DNA from: an uncultured Burkholderiaceae bacterium
GTDB taxonomy: Bacteria; Pseudomonadota; Gammaproteobacteria; Burkholderiales; Burkholderiaceae_B
Assembly (NCBI GenBank): GCA_934525625.1
Contig: CAKSZL010000005.1
Span: 124,001-188,000 of the forward strand
Direction of reading: 5' to 3'
Length of the DNA stretch: 64,000 bases
The notes under the pieces were generated by a model that was given only the letters and a program-made list of their open reading frames with translations, was not told where the DNA came from and ran no database searches. Within the stretch, counting starts at the first letter, position 1, and every line of letters begins with the position of its first letter. A program made the position numbers and the translations under genes. Shown here one piece after another: positions 18,194 through 27,862 of this stretch.

Positions 18194-19549
18194 ATGGTTA
18201 CGGCAACAATAAAAAACTTCGTCTCCCGCCTGCTGCCCTCGCGCAAGCGCGGCCCGCAATTGTTTCACGCGAGCCAGCACGGCATAGACAAGCGCAACGT
18301 CTCGCGCCATGCCGCCAAGGTCTGCGAAGTGCTGAGCCAGCACGGCTTCAAGGCCTACATCGTGGGCGGCGCGGTGCGCGACCTCATCGTCGGTCTGGTG
18401 CCCAAGGATTTCGACGTCGCCACCAACGCCACGCCTGAACAGATACGCCCGCTGTTCCGCCGCGCACGCATCATCGGCCGCCGCTTCAAGCTGGTGCACA
18501 TCGTGTTCGGGCAGGAAATCATCGAAACCTCCACCTTTCGCGCCCCCGCCGACCAGGGCGAGGACACCGACGAACACGGCCGTATCATCAGCGACAACCT
18601 GTACGGCACCCACGAACAAGACGCCGTGCGGCGCGACTTCACCCTGAACGCCTTGTACTACGACCCGCTGAAGGAAGAAGTCATAGACTTCCACCAGGGC
18701 GTCAACGATCTGAAGAAACGCACCGTGCGCATGATAGGCGACCCCGCCGTGCGCTACCGCGAAGACCCGGTGCGCATGCTGCGCGCGGTGCGCTTCGCTT
18801 CCAAGCTGGACGGCATCATCGCGCCGGCCACGCTGGCCCCCATACGCGAGCTGGCCCCGCTGCTGGCCAACGTGCCTTCCTCGCGCCTGTTCGACGAGAT
18901 GCTCAAGCTGCTGACCTGCGGGCGCGCCATGCAGTGCCTGCAGCAGACCCGCGAACTAGGCCTGCTGCGCTATCTGCTGCCGCAAATCGAAACCGTGATG
19001 TCCCAGCCCGAGGGCGCCGCCTTCGTCGACATGGCCTTGAACCGCACCGATGCGCGCATCCATGCGGGCAAGTCCACCAGCCCCAGCTATCTGTTCGCCA
19101 GCCTGCTGTGGAAGCTCGTCAACCAGCGCTGGCAGGCGCGCGAGGCCGAAGGCGAGCCGCGCCAGCAGGCGCTGATGCAGGCCGTGGACGACGTGCTCGA
19201 AGACCGCAAGCAGTCGCTGTCCATACACCGACGCTACCAGGCCGACATGCGCGAAATCTGGCTGATGCAGCCGCGCTTCGAACGCGCCACGCCGCGCGCC
19301 ATCTGGCGCATGATAGAACAGCCGCGCTTTCGCGCCGCCGTGGACTTCCTGCAACTGCGCGCCGAGGCCCGCGAGGTGGACAGCGTGCAGGCGCAATGGT
19401 GGATGGATCTGGCCAACGCCGATTACGACAGCCGTGCCGAACTGATAGAAAACTACCAGCAGCCCGCCGGCTCGCGCGAGGGCGGCAGCCGCACCCGGCG
19501 CCGCCGCCGTCGCCCGCGCACCCGGCCCGCGCCGACGACGCAAAGCTGA
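18194..19549 (+). CDS. pcnB: Poly(A) polymerase I
   Basis: Adds 3' poly(A) tails that mark RNA for decay. 451 aa, in the normal range. The nucleotidyltransferase head shows AYIVGGAVRDLIVGLVPKDF and DVATNATPEQIRPLFRRARI, then FKLVHIVFGQEIIETSTFR and QDAVRRDFTLNALYYD. The RNA-binding region has YREDPVRMLRAVRFASKLD. PcnB-specific length and the basic, disordered C-terminus (RRRRRRPRTRP type) separate it from CCA-adding enzyme. The N-terminal KNFVSRLLPSRKRGPQ is also typical. It lies upstream of folK, as in many proteobacteria (pcnB-folK). Confidence 0.94.
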   Translation: MVTATIKNFVSRLLPSRKRGPQLFHASQHGIDKRNVSRHAAKVCEVLSQHGFKAYIVGGAVRDLIVGLVPKDFDVATNATPEQIRPLFRRARIIGRRFKLVHIVFGQEIIETSTFRAPADQGEDTDEHGRIISDNLYGTHEQDAVRRDFTLNALYYDPLKEEVIDFHQGVNDLKKRTVRMIGDPAVRYREDPVRMLRAVRFASKLDGIIAPATLAPIRELAPLLANVPSSRLFDEMLKLLTCGRAMQCLQQTRELGLLRYLLPQIETVMSQPEGAAFVDMALNRTDARIHAGKSTSPSYLFASLLWKLVNQRWQAREAEGEPRQQALMQAVDDVLEDRKQSLSIHRRYQADMREIWLMQPRFERATPRAIWRMIEQPRFRAAVDFLQLRAEAREVDSVQAQWWMDLANADYDSRAELIENYQQPAGSREGGSRTRRRRRRPRTRPAPTTQS

Positions 19550-19582
19550 AACGCTTGTGAGGCGGCGCAACGCTGCAACGGA

Positions 19583-20083
19583 ATGCAGGCCATTGCCATG
19601 ATGAACATCATCGCCTACGTCGGCATGGGCGCCAATCTGGGCCAGGCCCGCCAAACATTGGCGCAAGCCGCCTGCGAACTGGCTGGCACGCCGGGCATAC
19701 GCGGCCTGGTGCTCTCGCCGCTATACCGCAGCGCGCCGGTGGACGCCGGCGGCCCCGACTACATCAACGCCGTGGCGCGCCTGCATACCAGCCTGCAGGC
19801 CGAAGCCCTGCTCGATCGGCTGCAAGCCATAGAGCTGGCCCATGGCCGCGAACGCCCCTACCGCAACGCCCCGCGCACGCTGGATCTCGACCTACTGCTG
19901 TACGGCGACCAGCGCATAGATACTCCCAGGCTGACGGTGCCCCACCCGCGCATGCACGAACGCGCTTTCGTGCTGCGCCCGCTGCAAGACCTCGCGCCGC
20001 ATCTGCCGCTGGCGCAAGGCGGCCTGCCCGAACTGATAGCGGCCTGCGCCGGGCAGAAGCTGGAAAAGCTCACCGCTCTTTAA
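19583..20083 (+). CDS. folK: 2-amino-4-hydroxy-6-hydroxymethyldihydropteridine pyrophosphokinase
   Basis: HPPK of folate synthesis: transfers pyrophosphate from ATP to the pterin alcohol. The conserved core begins IAYVGMGANLGQARQTL, continues SPLYRSAPVDAGGPDYINAV, and shows the HPPK signature ERPYRNAPRTLDLDLLLYGD and LTVPHPRMHERAFVLRPL. 166 aa from ATG 19583; starts at 19598 or 19601 would also give a full domain, and spacing does not decide. It follows pcnB by 33 bp and converges on fumarase. Confidence 0.94.
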   Translation: MQAIAMMNIIAYVGMGANLGQARQTLAQAACELAGTPGIRGLVLSPLYRSAPVDAGGPDYINAVARLHTSLQAEALLDRLQAIELAHGRERPYRNAPRTLDLDLLLYGDQRIDTPRLTVPHPRMHERAFVLRPLQDLAPHLPLAQGGLPELIAACAGQKLEKLTAL

Positions 20084-20182
20084 AGATACGGAGGCAGCCG
20101 GGCAAGGCTCGTCGTAAAGCCCGCTTGCCTCAACGCGCAAGAAAACCCTCAAGGCGCGGCACCCCCAATTGCAGGCGGGCCG

Positions 20183-20212
20183 CTCGCCGCCCAGCGAACC
20201 GGGCGGCGCGAG
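20183..20212. terminator. Possible hairpin at the convergent folK / fumA junction
   Basis: CTCGCCGCCC (20183-20192) pairs with GGGCGGCGCGAG (20201-20212) apart from a 2-nt bulge. There is no T-run, so it may not be an intrinsic terminator. This 139-bp gap is the only convergent junction in the window without a B, C or D element. Confidence 0.3.
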
Positions 20213-20222
20213 TGCGGCAAGA

Positions 20223-21746
20223 TCAGGCGCTTTCCGCCGCCAGCTTTTCGATCTGCAGCTTCCAGTGGCGCGGGCCGGTGTCGTGCACGGACTCGCCGCG
20301 CGCATCCACCGCCACCGTCACCGGCATGTCCTTCACCTCGAACTCGTAGATGGCTTCCATGCCCAGGTCTTCGAAGCCCACCACGCGCGCTTCGCGTATG
20401 GCCTTGGAAACCAGGTAGGCCGCGCCGCCCACGGCCATCAGGTAGGCCGATTCGTGCTTGCGGATGGCCTCGATGGCGACCGGACCGCGCTCGGCCTTGC
20501 CTATCATGGAGATCAGGCCGGTGCTGGCCAGCATCATCTCGGTGAACTTGTCCATGCGCGTGGCCGTCGTGGGGCCGGCGGGGCCCACGGCTTCGCCCTC
20601 GATGGGGTCGACCGGGCCCACGTAGTAAATGACGCGGTTGGTGAAATCGACGGGCAGTTGCTCGCCGCGCGCCAGCATGTCTTGAATGCGCTTGTGCGCG
20701 GCGTCGCGGCCGGTCAGCATCTTGCCGGACAGAAGCAAAGTCTGGCCGGGCTTCCAGCTCGCCACTTGTTCCTTGGTGAGCGTGTTCAAGTCTACTTGCA
20801 GCGACTGCTGGTAGTTAGGCGTCCAGTTGACGTCGGGCCAATCGGACAGCGCAGGCGGTTCCAACTGCGCGGGGCCGGAGCCGTCCAGCGTGAAATGCAC
20901 GTGGCGCGTGGCCGCGCAGTTGGGAATCATCGCCACCGGCTTGGAGGCGGCGTGGGTGGGGAAGGTATTGATCTTGACGTCCAGCACCGTGGTCAGCCCG
21001 CCCAGGCCCTGCGCGCCTATGCCCAGCGCGTTGACCTTTTCGTACAGCTCGATGCGCAGCTCTTCCAGCTTGTTCTGCGGGCCGCGCTGCAGCAGCTCGA
21101 ACATGTCGATGTCGTCCATCAGCGCCTGCTTGGCCATCAGCATGGCTTTCTCGGCCGTGCCGCCCACGCCTATGCCCAGCATGCCCGGCGGACACCAGCC
21201 CGCGCCCATGGTCGGCACGGTCTTGAGCACCCAATCCACCAGCGAATCGCTGGGGTTGAGCATGACGAACTTGGTCTTGTTCTCGGAACCGCCGCCCTTG
21301 GCCGCCACCTGCACATCGAGCTTGTCGCCTTCCACCAGCTCGATGTGCACAATACAGGGCGTGTTGTCCTTGGTATTGCGCCGCGCGAACAGCGGGTCGT
21401 CCAGCACCGAGGCGCGCAAGGGGTTGTCCGGGTTGGTATAGCCCCGGCGCACGCCCTCGTCACAGGTTTCCTGCAGGCTGCGGTCGAGGTTCAGGCGGGC
21501 ATTGATGCCCAGCTTGAGAAATACGTTGACGATGCCCGTGTCCTGGCAGATAGGCCGATGCCCCTGCGCGCACATGCGCGAGTTCGTCAGGATCTGGGCG
21601 ATGGCGTCTTTGGCCGCCGGGTTCTGCTCGCGCTCGTAGGCCCGCGCCAGATGGCGGATGTAGTCGGCGGGATGGTAGTAGCTGATGAACTGAACGGCAT
21701 CGGCAATCGACGCGATGAGGTCGGCTTCTTGGATAACGGTCGTCAT
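20223..21746 (-). CDS. fumA: Class I (iron-sulfur) fumarate hydratase
   Basis: Hydrates fumarate to malate in the TCA cycle with an oxygen-sensitive 4Fe-4S cluster. 507 aa from ATG 21746 (MTTVIQEADLIASIADAVQF). The N-terminal catalytic half has RPICQDTGIVNVFLKLG with a cluster Cys, GGGSENKTKFVMLNPSDSL, APGWCPPG-like GAGWCPPGMLGIGVGGTAEK and MIPNCAATRH with a further Cys. The C-terminal half has GKMLTGRDAAHKRI, YYVGPVDPIEGEAVGPAGPT and MDKFTEMMLASTGLI. The frame stays open upstream through a repeat A copy to a TTG, but the family start and spacing favour 21746. Some class I enzymes accept other hydroxy acids. Confidence 0.95.
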   Translation of the reverse strand: MTTVIQEADLIASIADAVQFISYYHPADYIRHLARAYEREQNPAAKDAIAQILTNSRMCAQGHRPICQDTGIVNVFLKLGINARLNLDRSLQETCDEGVRRGYTNPDNPLRASVLDDPLFARRNTKDNTPCIVHIELVEGDKLDVQVAAKGGGSENKTKFVMLNPSDSLVDWVLKTVPTMGAGWCPPGMLGIGVGGTAEKAMLMAKQALMDDIDMFELLQRGPQNKLEELRIELYEKVNALGIGAQGLGGLTTVLDVKINTFPTHAASKPVAMIPNCAATRHVHFTLDGSGPAQLEPPALSDWPDVNWTPNYQQSLQVDLNTLTKEQVASWKPGQTLLLSGKMLTGRDAAHKRIQDMLARGEQLPVDFTNRVIYYVGPVDPIEGEAVGPAGPTTATRMDKFTEMMLASTGLISMIGKAERGPVAIEAIRKHESAYLMAVGGAAYLVSKAIREARVVGFEDLGMEAIYEFEVKDMPVTVAVDARGESVHDTGPRHWKLQIEKLAAESA

Positions 21747-21767
21747 GATTCGCTTATCTGAAGATGG

Positions 21768-21853
21768 CAAAAAAAGCCCCCACGCTGCGCCTTCGGCTTG
21801 CTGCCCCCCAAGGGGGCGCTTTTTGCCTTGGGAGCGGCCCGGCGACAAAAAAA
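21768..21853 (+). repeat. Repeat A, copy 3
   Basis: GCAAAAAAAGCCCCCACGCT opens the copy; GCGCCTTCGGCTTGCTGCC, the central CCCCCCAAGGGGGCGC and TTTTTGCCTTGGGAGCGGCC follow, ending with CGGCGACAAAAAAA. It is the clearest intergenic copy and lies 21 bp upstream of the fumA start codon, so it would be in the fumA 5' leader. Confidence 0.88.
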
Positions 21854-21922
21854 CGCCGCGCTGCGCCTTCGGCTTGCGCTCTTCAGAGAGCGCTTTGCCT
21901 TACGGGCGACCCGGCATCAAAC
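21854..21922 (+). repeat. Repeat A, copy 4, with a different central stem
   Basis: Directly adjoining copy 3. GCTGCGCCTTCGGCTTGC is shared, but the central hairpin is GCGCTCT-TCAG-AGAGCGC instead of the C-run/G-run palindrome. TTTGCCTTACGGGCGACCCG then matches the right half of the family. Confidence 0.7.
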
Positions 21923-22092
21923 AAATTGGCGCTCCAAGAAACATGCAGGCCATCTTGAGATGAAGAATCCCAAAGAAAATCAAAGGCCGATACACGCCAA
22001 GCGCCGCGCTAATACTACTACTTTCCGTCCGCCAAGACATGCAAACCCCTACTGGCGATGCCAGCACGGCCCCCAAACTTGAGATGCCCTCA
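21923..22092. other. Intergenic stretch without recognised content
   Basis: Between repeat A copy 4 and repeat C copy 1. Moderately AT-richer than the genes around it (for example AATACTACTACTTTCCG); no open frame, promoter or RNA gene that I can support. Confidence 0.4.
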
Positions 22093-22276
22093 GCCTTGCC
22101 GGGGCGGGGGTGTCCGCTTGGCACTGTTGGATCTCCTGCCCGAGTTGGCGCGAAGGGAGGCACGAACGTGCCGGACGAGCGTACGAGGGTTGCCGCCGAA
22201 TTTCTGGAACGCAGGTTCCGGAAATTCAAGGACAGGGGTGACCAGTGCCAAGCGGACACCCCCGCCCCCGCAAGGC
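22093..22276 (-). repeat. Repeat C, copy 1 (reverse orientation)
   Basis: 34-nt arms (22093-22126 and 22243-22276) are inverted repeats with a single mismatch. Inside, read on the minus strand, are GTCACCCCTGTCCTT, the hairpin 22198-22227 (GAATTTC/GAAATTC-type stem, loop CTGC), GGCGGCAACC, and the hairpin GGCAC-GTTC-GTGCC at 22159-22172. The same order is seen in copies 2 and 3, but the outer arm sequence is unique to this copy. Confidence 0.88.
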
Positions 22277-22323
22277 GACAACGGAGCTACTACCCAGGTA
22301 GTATCGACTTGCGTTTTTAAGAC

Positions 22324-22476
22324 GTCTCTGGGCGATGGCACAGGCCCTTTGCCGGTCGGAGTCGGTCGGTCCTTCGGACCCGCCTGTCCGCTTCGTCCGC
22401 GCCTTCGCGCTGCCTTCAGCGGCGCCTGGCTCTCCCGCCAACGTCCGGCAAAGGGCCTGTGCCATCGCCCAGAGAC
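22324..22476. repeat. Repeat B, copy 2 (perfect 32-bp hairpin arms)
   Basis: Arms 22324-22355 and 22445-22476 are exact reverse complements (starting GTCTCTGGGCGATGGCAC). The 89-nt core is 87/89 identical to copy 1. Inner stems GGTCC-TTC-GGACC, GCGC-CTTC-GCGC and CGCTG-CCTT-CAGCG are visible. It lies 111 bp beyond the 3' end of echA. Confidence 0.9.
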
Positions 22477-22527
22477 TGCTATGTGCCTGATTGTTGTGGT
22501 GAATGTTATTGGGTAATTGCACACATC

Positions 22528-22556
22528 AAAAAAGGCGGCCAACCGCTCCGCCTTTC
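22528..22556 (-). terminator. Intrinsic terminator of the enoyl-CoA hydratase gene
   Basis: On the minus strand AAAGGCGG pairs with CCGCCTTT across a 9-nt loop and is followed by TTT TGATG. It begins about 32 bp past the gene's stop. The spacing and U-tract fit Rho-independent termination. Confidence 0.75.
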
Positions 22557-22587
22557 TTTTCGAATGAGAAACTCAATCAGCCGAGCA

Positions 22588-23355
22588 TCACTTTCCTTGC
22601 CAAACCGGCTTGCGCTTCTCGGCAAACGCCGTGGCGCCTTCCTTGGCGTCGGCCGACGTAAACACCTTGGTGACACGCGGACGCTGCAAGTCGAACATCT
22701 CGTCCTGGCGCCAGTCGCGCGACAGCTTGACGATCTCCTTGGCCATCTGCACCGCCATCGGCCCGTTCTGCGCAATCGCGCGGCCCAGCTCCAACGCGCC
22801 TTCAACGGCCTGGCCCGGCTCGACCAGGCGATTGACCATGCCGAAATGGTAGGCCCGCTCGGCGCTGAACATATCGCCCGTCAGAATCACCTCCATCGCC
22901 ACGTGGTAGGGAATGCGGTAAGGCAAACGCAGCATGCCGCCCGAACTGGGAATCAGGCCGCGCTTGGTCTCCGGCAGGCCGAACTTGGCCTCCTTGGAGG
23001 CCACGATCATGTCGCAAGCCAGCGCCAGCTCGCAGCCGCCCGCCAGCGCATAGCCTTCCACCGCCGCGATCAGCGGCTTGCGCGGCTGCTTCTCGCACAG
23101 CCCGCCCAGCCCGCGCCCCTCGACCAGCGGCCGCTGGCCCGTGGCCGCGAAGGCCTTCAGGTCCATCCCCGCCGAAAACGTGCCGCCGGCGCCCGTGAGA
23201 ATGCCAAGCACCACCTCGTCGTCCTCGTCCATGCGCTCGAACACGGCGGCCATGGCATGAGCCGTCTCGTAGTTGATGGCGTTGCGCGCCTCGGGGCGGT
23301 TGATGGTGATGAGCAGAACGCCATCATTGAGTTCGGTCTTGACCAGTTCGGACAT
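22588..23355 (-). CDS. Enoyl-CoA hydratase/isomerase family protein
   Basis: Crotonase-fold protein, 255 aa, the usual length. The oxyanion-hole phrases are GAGGTFSAGMDLKAFA and EGYALAGGCELALACDMIVA. KFGLPETKRGLIPSSGGMLR follows, with Glu in the position used for catalysis by many hydratases. The N-terminus ITINRPEARNAINYE and the C-terminal AEKRKPVWQGK are typical. The substrate cannot be assigned; these proteins act in beta-oxidation and many degradative routes. It diverges from glyQ across about 185 bp and is followed by a terminator. Confidence 0.92.
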   Translation of the reverse strand: MSELVKTELNDGVLLITINRPEARNAINYETAHAMAAVFERMDEDDEVVLGILTGAGGTFSAGMDLKAFAATGQRPLVEGRGLGGLCEKQPRKPLIAAVEGYALAGGCELALACDMIVASKEAKFGLPETKRGLIPSSGGMLRLPYRIPYHVAMEVILTGDMFSAERAYHFGMVNRLVEPGQAVEGALELGRAIAQNGPMAVQMAKEIVKLSRDWRQDEMFDLQRPRVTKVFTSADAKEGATAFAEKRKPVWQGK

Positions 23356-23539
23356 GGATGTGCCTCCGGGAATTTCCGTGAATTAGTAGAAACATGAACC
23401 ATTAAACTATAAAGCAACCAGAAAAAGCCGCCCCTCCGTAATAGCCCGACGTCCAGCCCACCGGCCCCTCCGACCGGCCACCCGGCAATCCACGGTAAAA
23501 TCGAGGGATTTTGCGACTTCTGGCCATCCTTCTTCGCGC

Positions 23540-24435
<896 letters not shown>

Positions 24436-24439
<4 letters not shown>

Positions 24440-26574
24440 TGAGCAACACGCGTCCCCTGCTGGTCGAACTGCTTACCGAAGAACTGCCGCCCAAGGCGCT
24501 CAACCGCCTGGGCCAGGCTTTCGCCCACCAATTGCGCGACACGCTGGCCGGCCTGAACCTGCTGGAAGACGGCTGCCAATGCCAGGACTACGCCACGCCG
24601 CGCCGCCTGGCCGTGCTGCTGTCCGCCGTGCGCGGCCAGGCGCCCGAGCAAAGCTATTCCGAAAAACTGATGCCGGTGAAAGTAGGCCTGGACACCGACG
24701 GCCGGCCCACGCCCGCGCTGCAGAAGAAGCTGGCCGCCAAGGGCTGGGAACACCTGGGCGCCGCCGACCTGGCGCGCGAATCCGACGGCAAGCAGGAATA
24801 CCTGTACGCCAAGGGCGTGGCGCCCGGCGCCGCGCTGGCCGAGGGCCTACAGCAGGCGCTGGACGACGCCATCGCCAAGCTGCCCATCCCCAAGGTCATG
24901 CAATACCAGTTGGCCGACGGCGTCACCACGGTCAAGTTCGTGCGCCCCGCGCATCGCCTGGCCGCCTTGTGGGGCGATGAAGTCGTGCCCGTGCAGGCGC
25001 TGGGCCTGCGAGCCGGCCGCCTGACGCAAGGCCACCGCTTCCTGGCGCCCGACGCCCTCAGCCTGGCGCAAACCGGCGACTATGCCGCGCAGCTCGGCAG
25101 CGCCGGCAAGGTCATCCCCTCTTTCGCGCAGCGCCGCGACAACATCGCCGCCCAATTGGCAGAGCACGCGGGCAAGCTGCAAGCCACCATAGGCGAAGGC
25201 CCCGAAGTCGAGGCCCTGCTCGACGAAGTGACCGCGCTGGTCGAGTGGCCGGTGGTCTACGTCGGCCAGTTCGACGAAGGCTTTCTCGGCGTCCCGCCGG
25301 AATGCCTGATCCTGACGATGCGCCTGAACCAGAAATACTTCCCGCTGTTCGACCCGGCCAGCGGCAAGCTCACGCACCGTTTCCTCATCGTCAGCAACAT
25401 GCAGGTCGACGACCCGCACAACATCGTCGAAGGCAACGAACGCGTGGTGCGCCCGCGCCTGGCCGACGCGCAATTCTTCTTCGACACCGACCGCAAGCAG
25501 CCGCTGGCCGAGCGCATCCCCGCGCTGGCCGAGAGCGTCTACCACAACAAGCTGGGCTCGCAATTGGTGCGCACGCAGCGCATCGCCCAGGTGGCGCGCT
25601 TCCTGGCCGAACGGCTGGGCGCCGACACCGCGCTGGCCGAGCGCGCCGCGCAGCTGGCCAAGGCCGACCTGAACACCGGCATGGTGGCCGAGTTCCCCGA
25701 ACTGCAAGGCATCATGGGCGCCTACTACGCCCAGGCCGACGGCGAAGACCCGCAAGTGGTGCGCGCCCTGCGCGACCAATACCGCATCCGCCTGGACGAG
25801 CCCATCGCCGCCGGCACGCTGACCGCCGCCATCCTATTCATGGCCGAACGCGCCGAAACCCTGGTCGGCATCTGGGGCATAGGCCTGGCGCCCACCGGCG
25901 AACGAGACCCCTACGCGCTGCGCCGCGCCGCGCTGGGGCTGATCAGCGCCTTCGAACAACTGGCCGCCGGCGGCTATCTGCCCGTGCCCGACGACGGCCG
26001 CCTGACACTGGACGCGCTGCTGCAAGCGGCCGCCGGCACCTTCGAGGCCGGCGTGCTGCCCGAGGGCACGCTGGACGAAGTGCGCGACTTCATCTTCGAA
26101 CGCTATCGCAACCAGCTCAACACCAGCCACGACCGCCAAAGCGTGGACGCCGTGCTGGCCCTGCGCCCCGCGCTGCACGAAGTGCGCGCCCGCGTGCAGG
26201 CCTGCGAAGCCTTCGCCCGGCAAGCCGAATCGGCCAGTCTGGCCGCGGCCAACAAACGCATCAGCAATCTGCTCAAGAAAACCGACGAAGCGCTCGGCAG
26301 CGTCGATACCGCCCGCCTGCAGGAACCCGCCGAACAAGCCCTGGCCCAGGCCATAGACACGCTGGCGCCGCAGGCCCAGGCCCAACTGCAAAACGGCGAC
26401 TTCGCCGCCAGCCTGGCCACGCTGGCCAACGCCCGGCAAGCGGTGGACGCCTTCTTCAACGACGTCATGGTGATGGCCGAAGACCCCGCCGTCCGCGCCA
26501 ACCGCCTGGCCCTGCTGGCCCGCCTGCACGGCATGATGAACCAGGTGGCCGACATTTCGAGGCTGGCCTCTTGA
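24436..26574 (+). CDS. glyS: Glycyl-tRNA synthetase beta subunit
   Basis: tRNA-binding beta chain, 712 aa, normal size. Near the N-terminus [19 protein letters not shown], then [56 protein letters not shown] and FQLGS-type [34 protein letters not shown] and the C-terminal anticodon-binding region ([20 protein letters not shown]) complete it. ATG 24436 overlaps the glyQ stop; ATG 24439 would remove one residue. The stop overlaps the TTG start of gmhB. Confidence 0.97.
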
Positions 26575-27107
26575 AGTGCGCCATCCTCGACCGGGACGGC
26601 GTCATCAACTATGACAGCCCCGCATTCGTCAAAAGCCCCGACGAATGGGTGGCGCTGCCCGGCAGCCTGGAAGCCATCGCCCGCCTTACCCAGGCGGGCT
26701 GGCGCGTGGTGCTGGCCAGCAACCAGTCGGGCCTGGCGCGCGGCCTGTTCAGCATCGAGACCCTGAACGCCATCCACGCCAAGATGCGCCACGAACTCAT
26801 TCCCCTGGGCGGGCACGTGGACGCCATCTTCCTGTGTCCGCACGGGCCGGACGACGGCTGCGACTGCCGCAAGCCCAAGCCCGGCATGCTGCACGAAATC
26901 GGCTACCGCTTCGATCTCGACCTGACCCAGGTGCCCGTGGTGGGAGACTCCCTGCGCGACCTGCAAGCCGCGGCCGCCGCGGGCTGCCAGCCCTGGCTGG
27001 TGCTCACCGGCAACGGCCAGAAGACGCTGGACGCCGGCAATCTGCCGCCGGGCACGCAAGTGGCCGCCTCGCTGGCCGAGGCCGTCGAACGCTGGCTGGG
27101 AGCCTGA
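26571..27107 (+). CDS. gmhB: D-glycero-beta-D-manno-heptose-1,7-bisphosphate 7-phosphatase
   Basis: HAD phosphatase of LPS heptose synthesis, 178 aa. Motif I is ILDRDGVINYD (Asp7, Asp9), motif II VLASNQSGLARGLF, and the zinc-binding insertion that marks GmhB is CPHGPDDGCDCRKPKPGM; the last motif is VVGDSLRDLQAA. The only start that keeps motif I complete is TTG 26571, which overlaps the glyS stop (TTGA), implying coupling. This glyS-gmhB-plsC order is familiar in betaproteobacteria. Confidence 0.93.
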   Translation: MKCAILDRDGVINYDSPAFVKSPDEWVALPGSLEAIARLTQAGWRVVLASNQSGLARGLFSIETLNAIHAKMRHELIPLGGHVDAIFLCPHGPDDGCDCRKPKPGMLHEIGYRFDLDLTQVPVVGDSLRDLQAAAAAGCQPWLVLTGNGQKTLDAGNLPPGTQVAASLAEAVERWLGA

Positions 27108-27109
27108 CC

Positions 27110-27862
27110 ATGGCTTTTCTGCGCTCCCTGCTGTACATGCTGTTCCTGACCATTACGGTCATCCCCTACGCCGTGCTCAGCCTGCTGTGGGCGCCCTTGC
27201 CCCAGAAGCAGCGCTACCACATGACCATCGGCTGGGCGCGCCTGGCCATCTGGGGCGCGCGCGTCATCGTCGGCATACGCTGGCGCGTCATCGGCGCCGA
27301 AAACTTTCCCGACAGCCCCGCCATCGTGCTGGCCAAGCACCAGTCCGCCTGGGAAACCCTGTTCCTGCCGGCCTATCTGCCGCGCGAAGCCTGCTTCGTC
27401 TACAAAAAAGAACTGCATTACATTCCGTTTTTCGGCTGGGGCCTGGCCACGCTGCGCATGATTCCCATCAACCGCAGCAAGGGCAAGGACGCCTTCGAGC
27501 AGGTCGTGCGCATCGGCCGCAAGCGCCTGGACGAAGGCCGCTGGCCCACGCTCTTTCCCGAAGGCACGCGCGTGCCGCCGGGCCGGATGGGGCGCTTCAA
27601 GGCGGGCGGCGCCAAGCTGGCCGAACGCACCGGCGCGCCCGTCATCCCCATCGCCCACAACGCCGGGGAATGCTGGCCCCGCAATGCCTTCGTCAAAAAG
27701 CCGGGCTTGGTCACCGTTTCCATCGGGCCGCTGATCCACACCGAAGGTAAAACCGCCGACGCCATCAACCAAGAGGTGCGCGCCTGGATAGAGCAGGAAA
27801 TGCAGCGCCTGAACCCGGAGCATCATGAGCCTGTCACCGTCCGAACAACTGGCGCTGTTTGA
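27110..27862 (+). CDS. plsC: 1-acyl-sn-glycerol-3-phosphate acyltransferase
   Basis: Makes phosphatidic acid from lysophosphatidic acid at the inner membrane. 250 aa from ATG 27110, two bases after the gmhB stop. An N-terminal membrane segment (LLYMLFLTITVIPYAVLSLL) is followed by the acyltransferase box AKHQSAWETLF. The box reads HxxxxE (His77, Glu82) instead of the common HxxxxD, a conservative change. Box III is LFPEGTRVPPG and box IV APVIPIAHNAGECWP. Its 3' end overlaps the next gene by 38 bp. Confidence 0.93.
   Translation: MAFLRSLLYMLFLTITVIPYAVLSLLWAPLPQKQRYHMTIGWARLAIWGARVIVGIRWRVIGAENFPDSPAIVLAKHQSAWETLFLPAYLPREACFVYKKELHYIPFFGWGLATLRMIPINRSKGKDAFEQVVRIGRKRLDEGRWPTLFPEGTRVPPGRMGRFKAGGAKLAERTGAPVIPIAHNAGECWPRNAFVKKPGLVTVSIGPLIHTEGKTADAINQEVRAWIEQEMQRLNPEHHEPVTVRTTGAV

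Noticed and set aside
21747..21848. N-terminal extension of fumarase through repeat A to a TTG at 21848
   Set aside because: The frame is open only because repeat A lacks stops in it; ATG 21746 matches the normal class I fumarase start.
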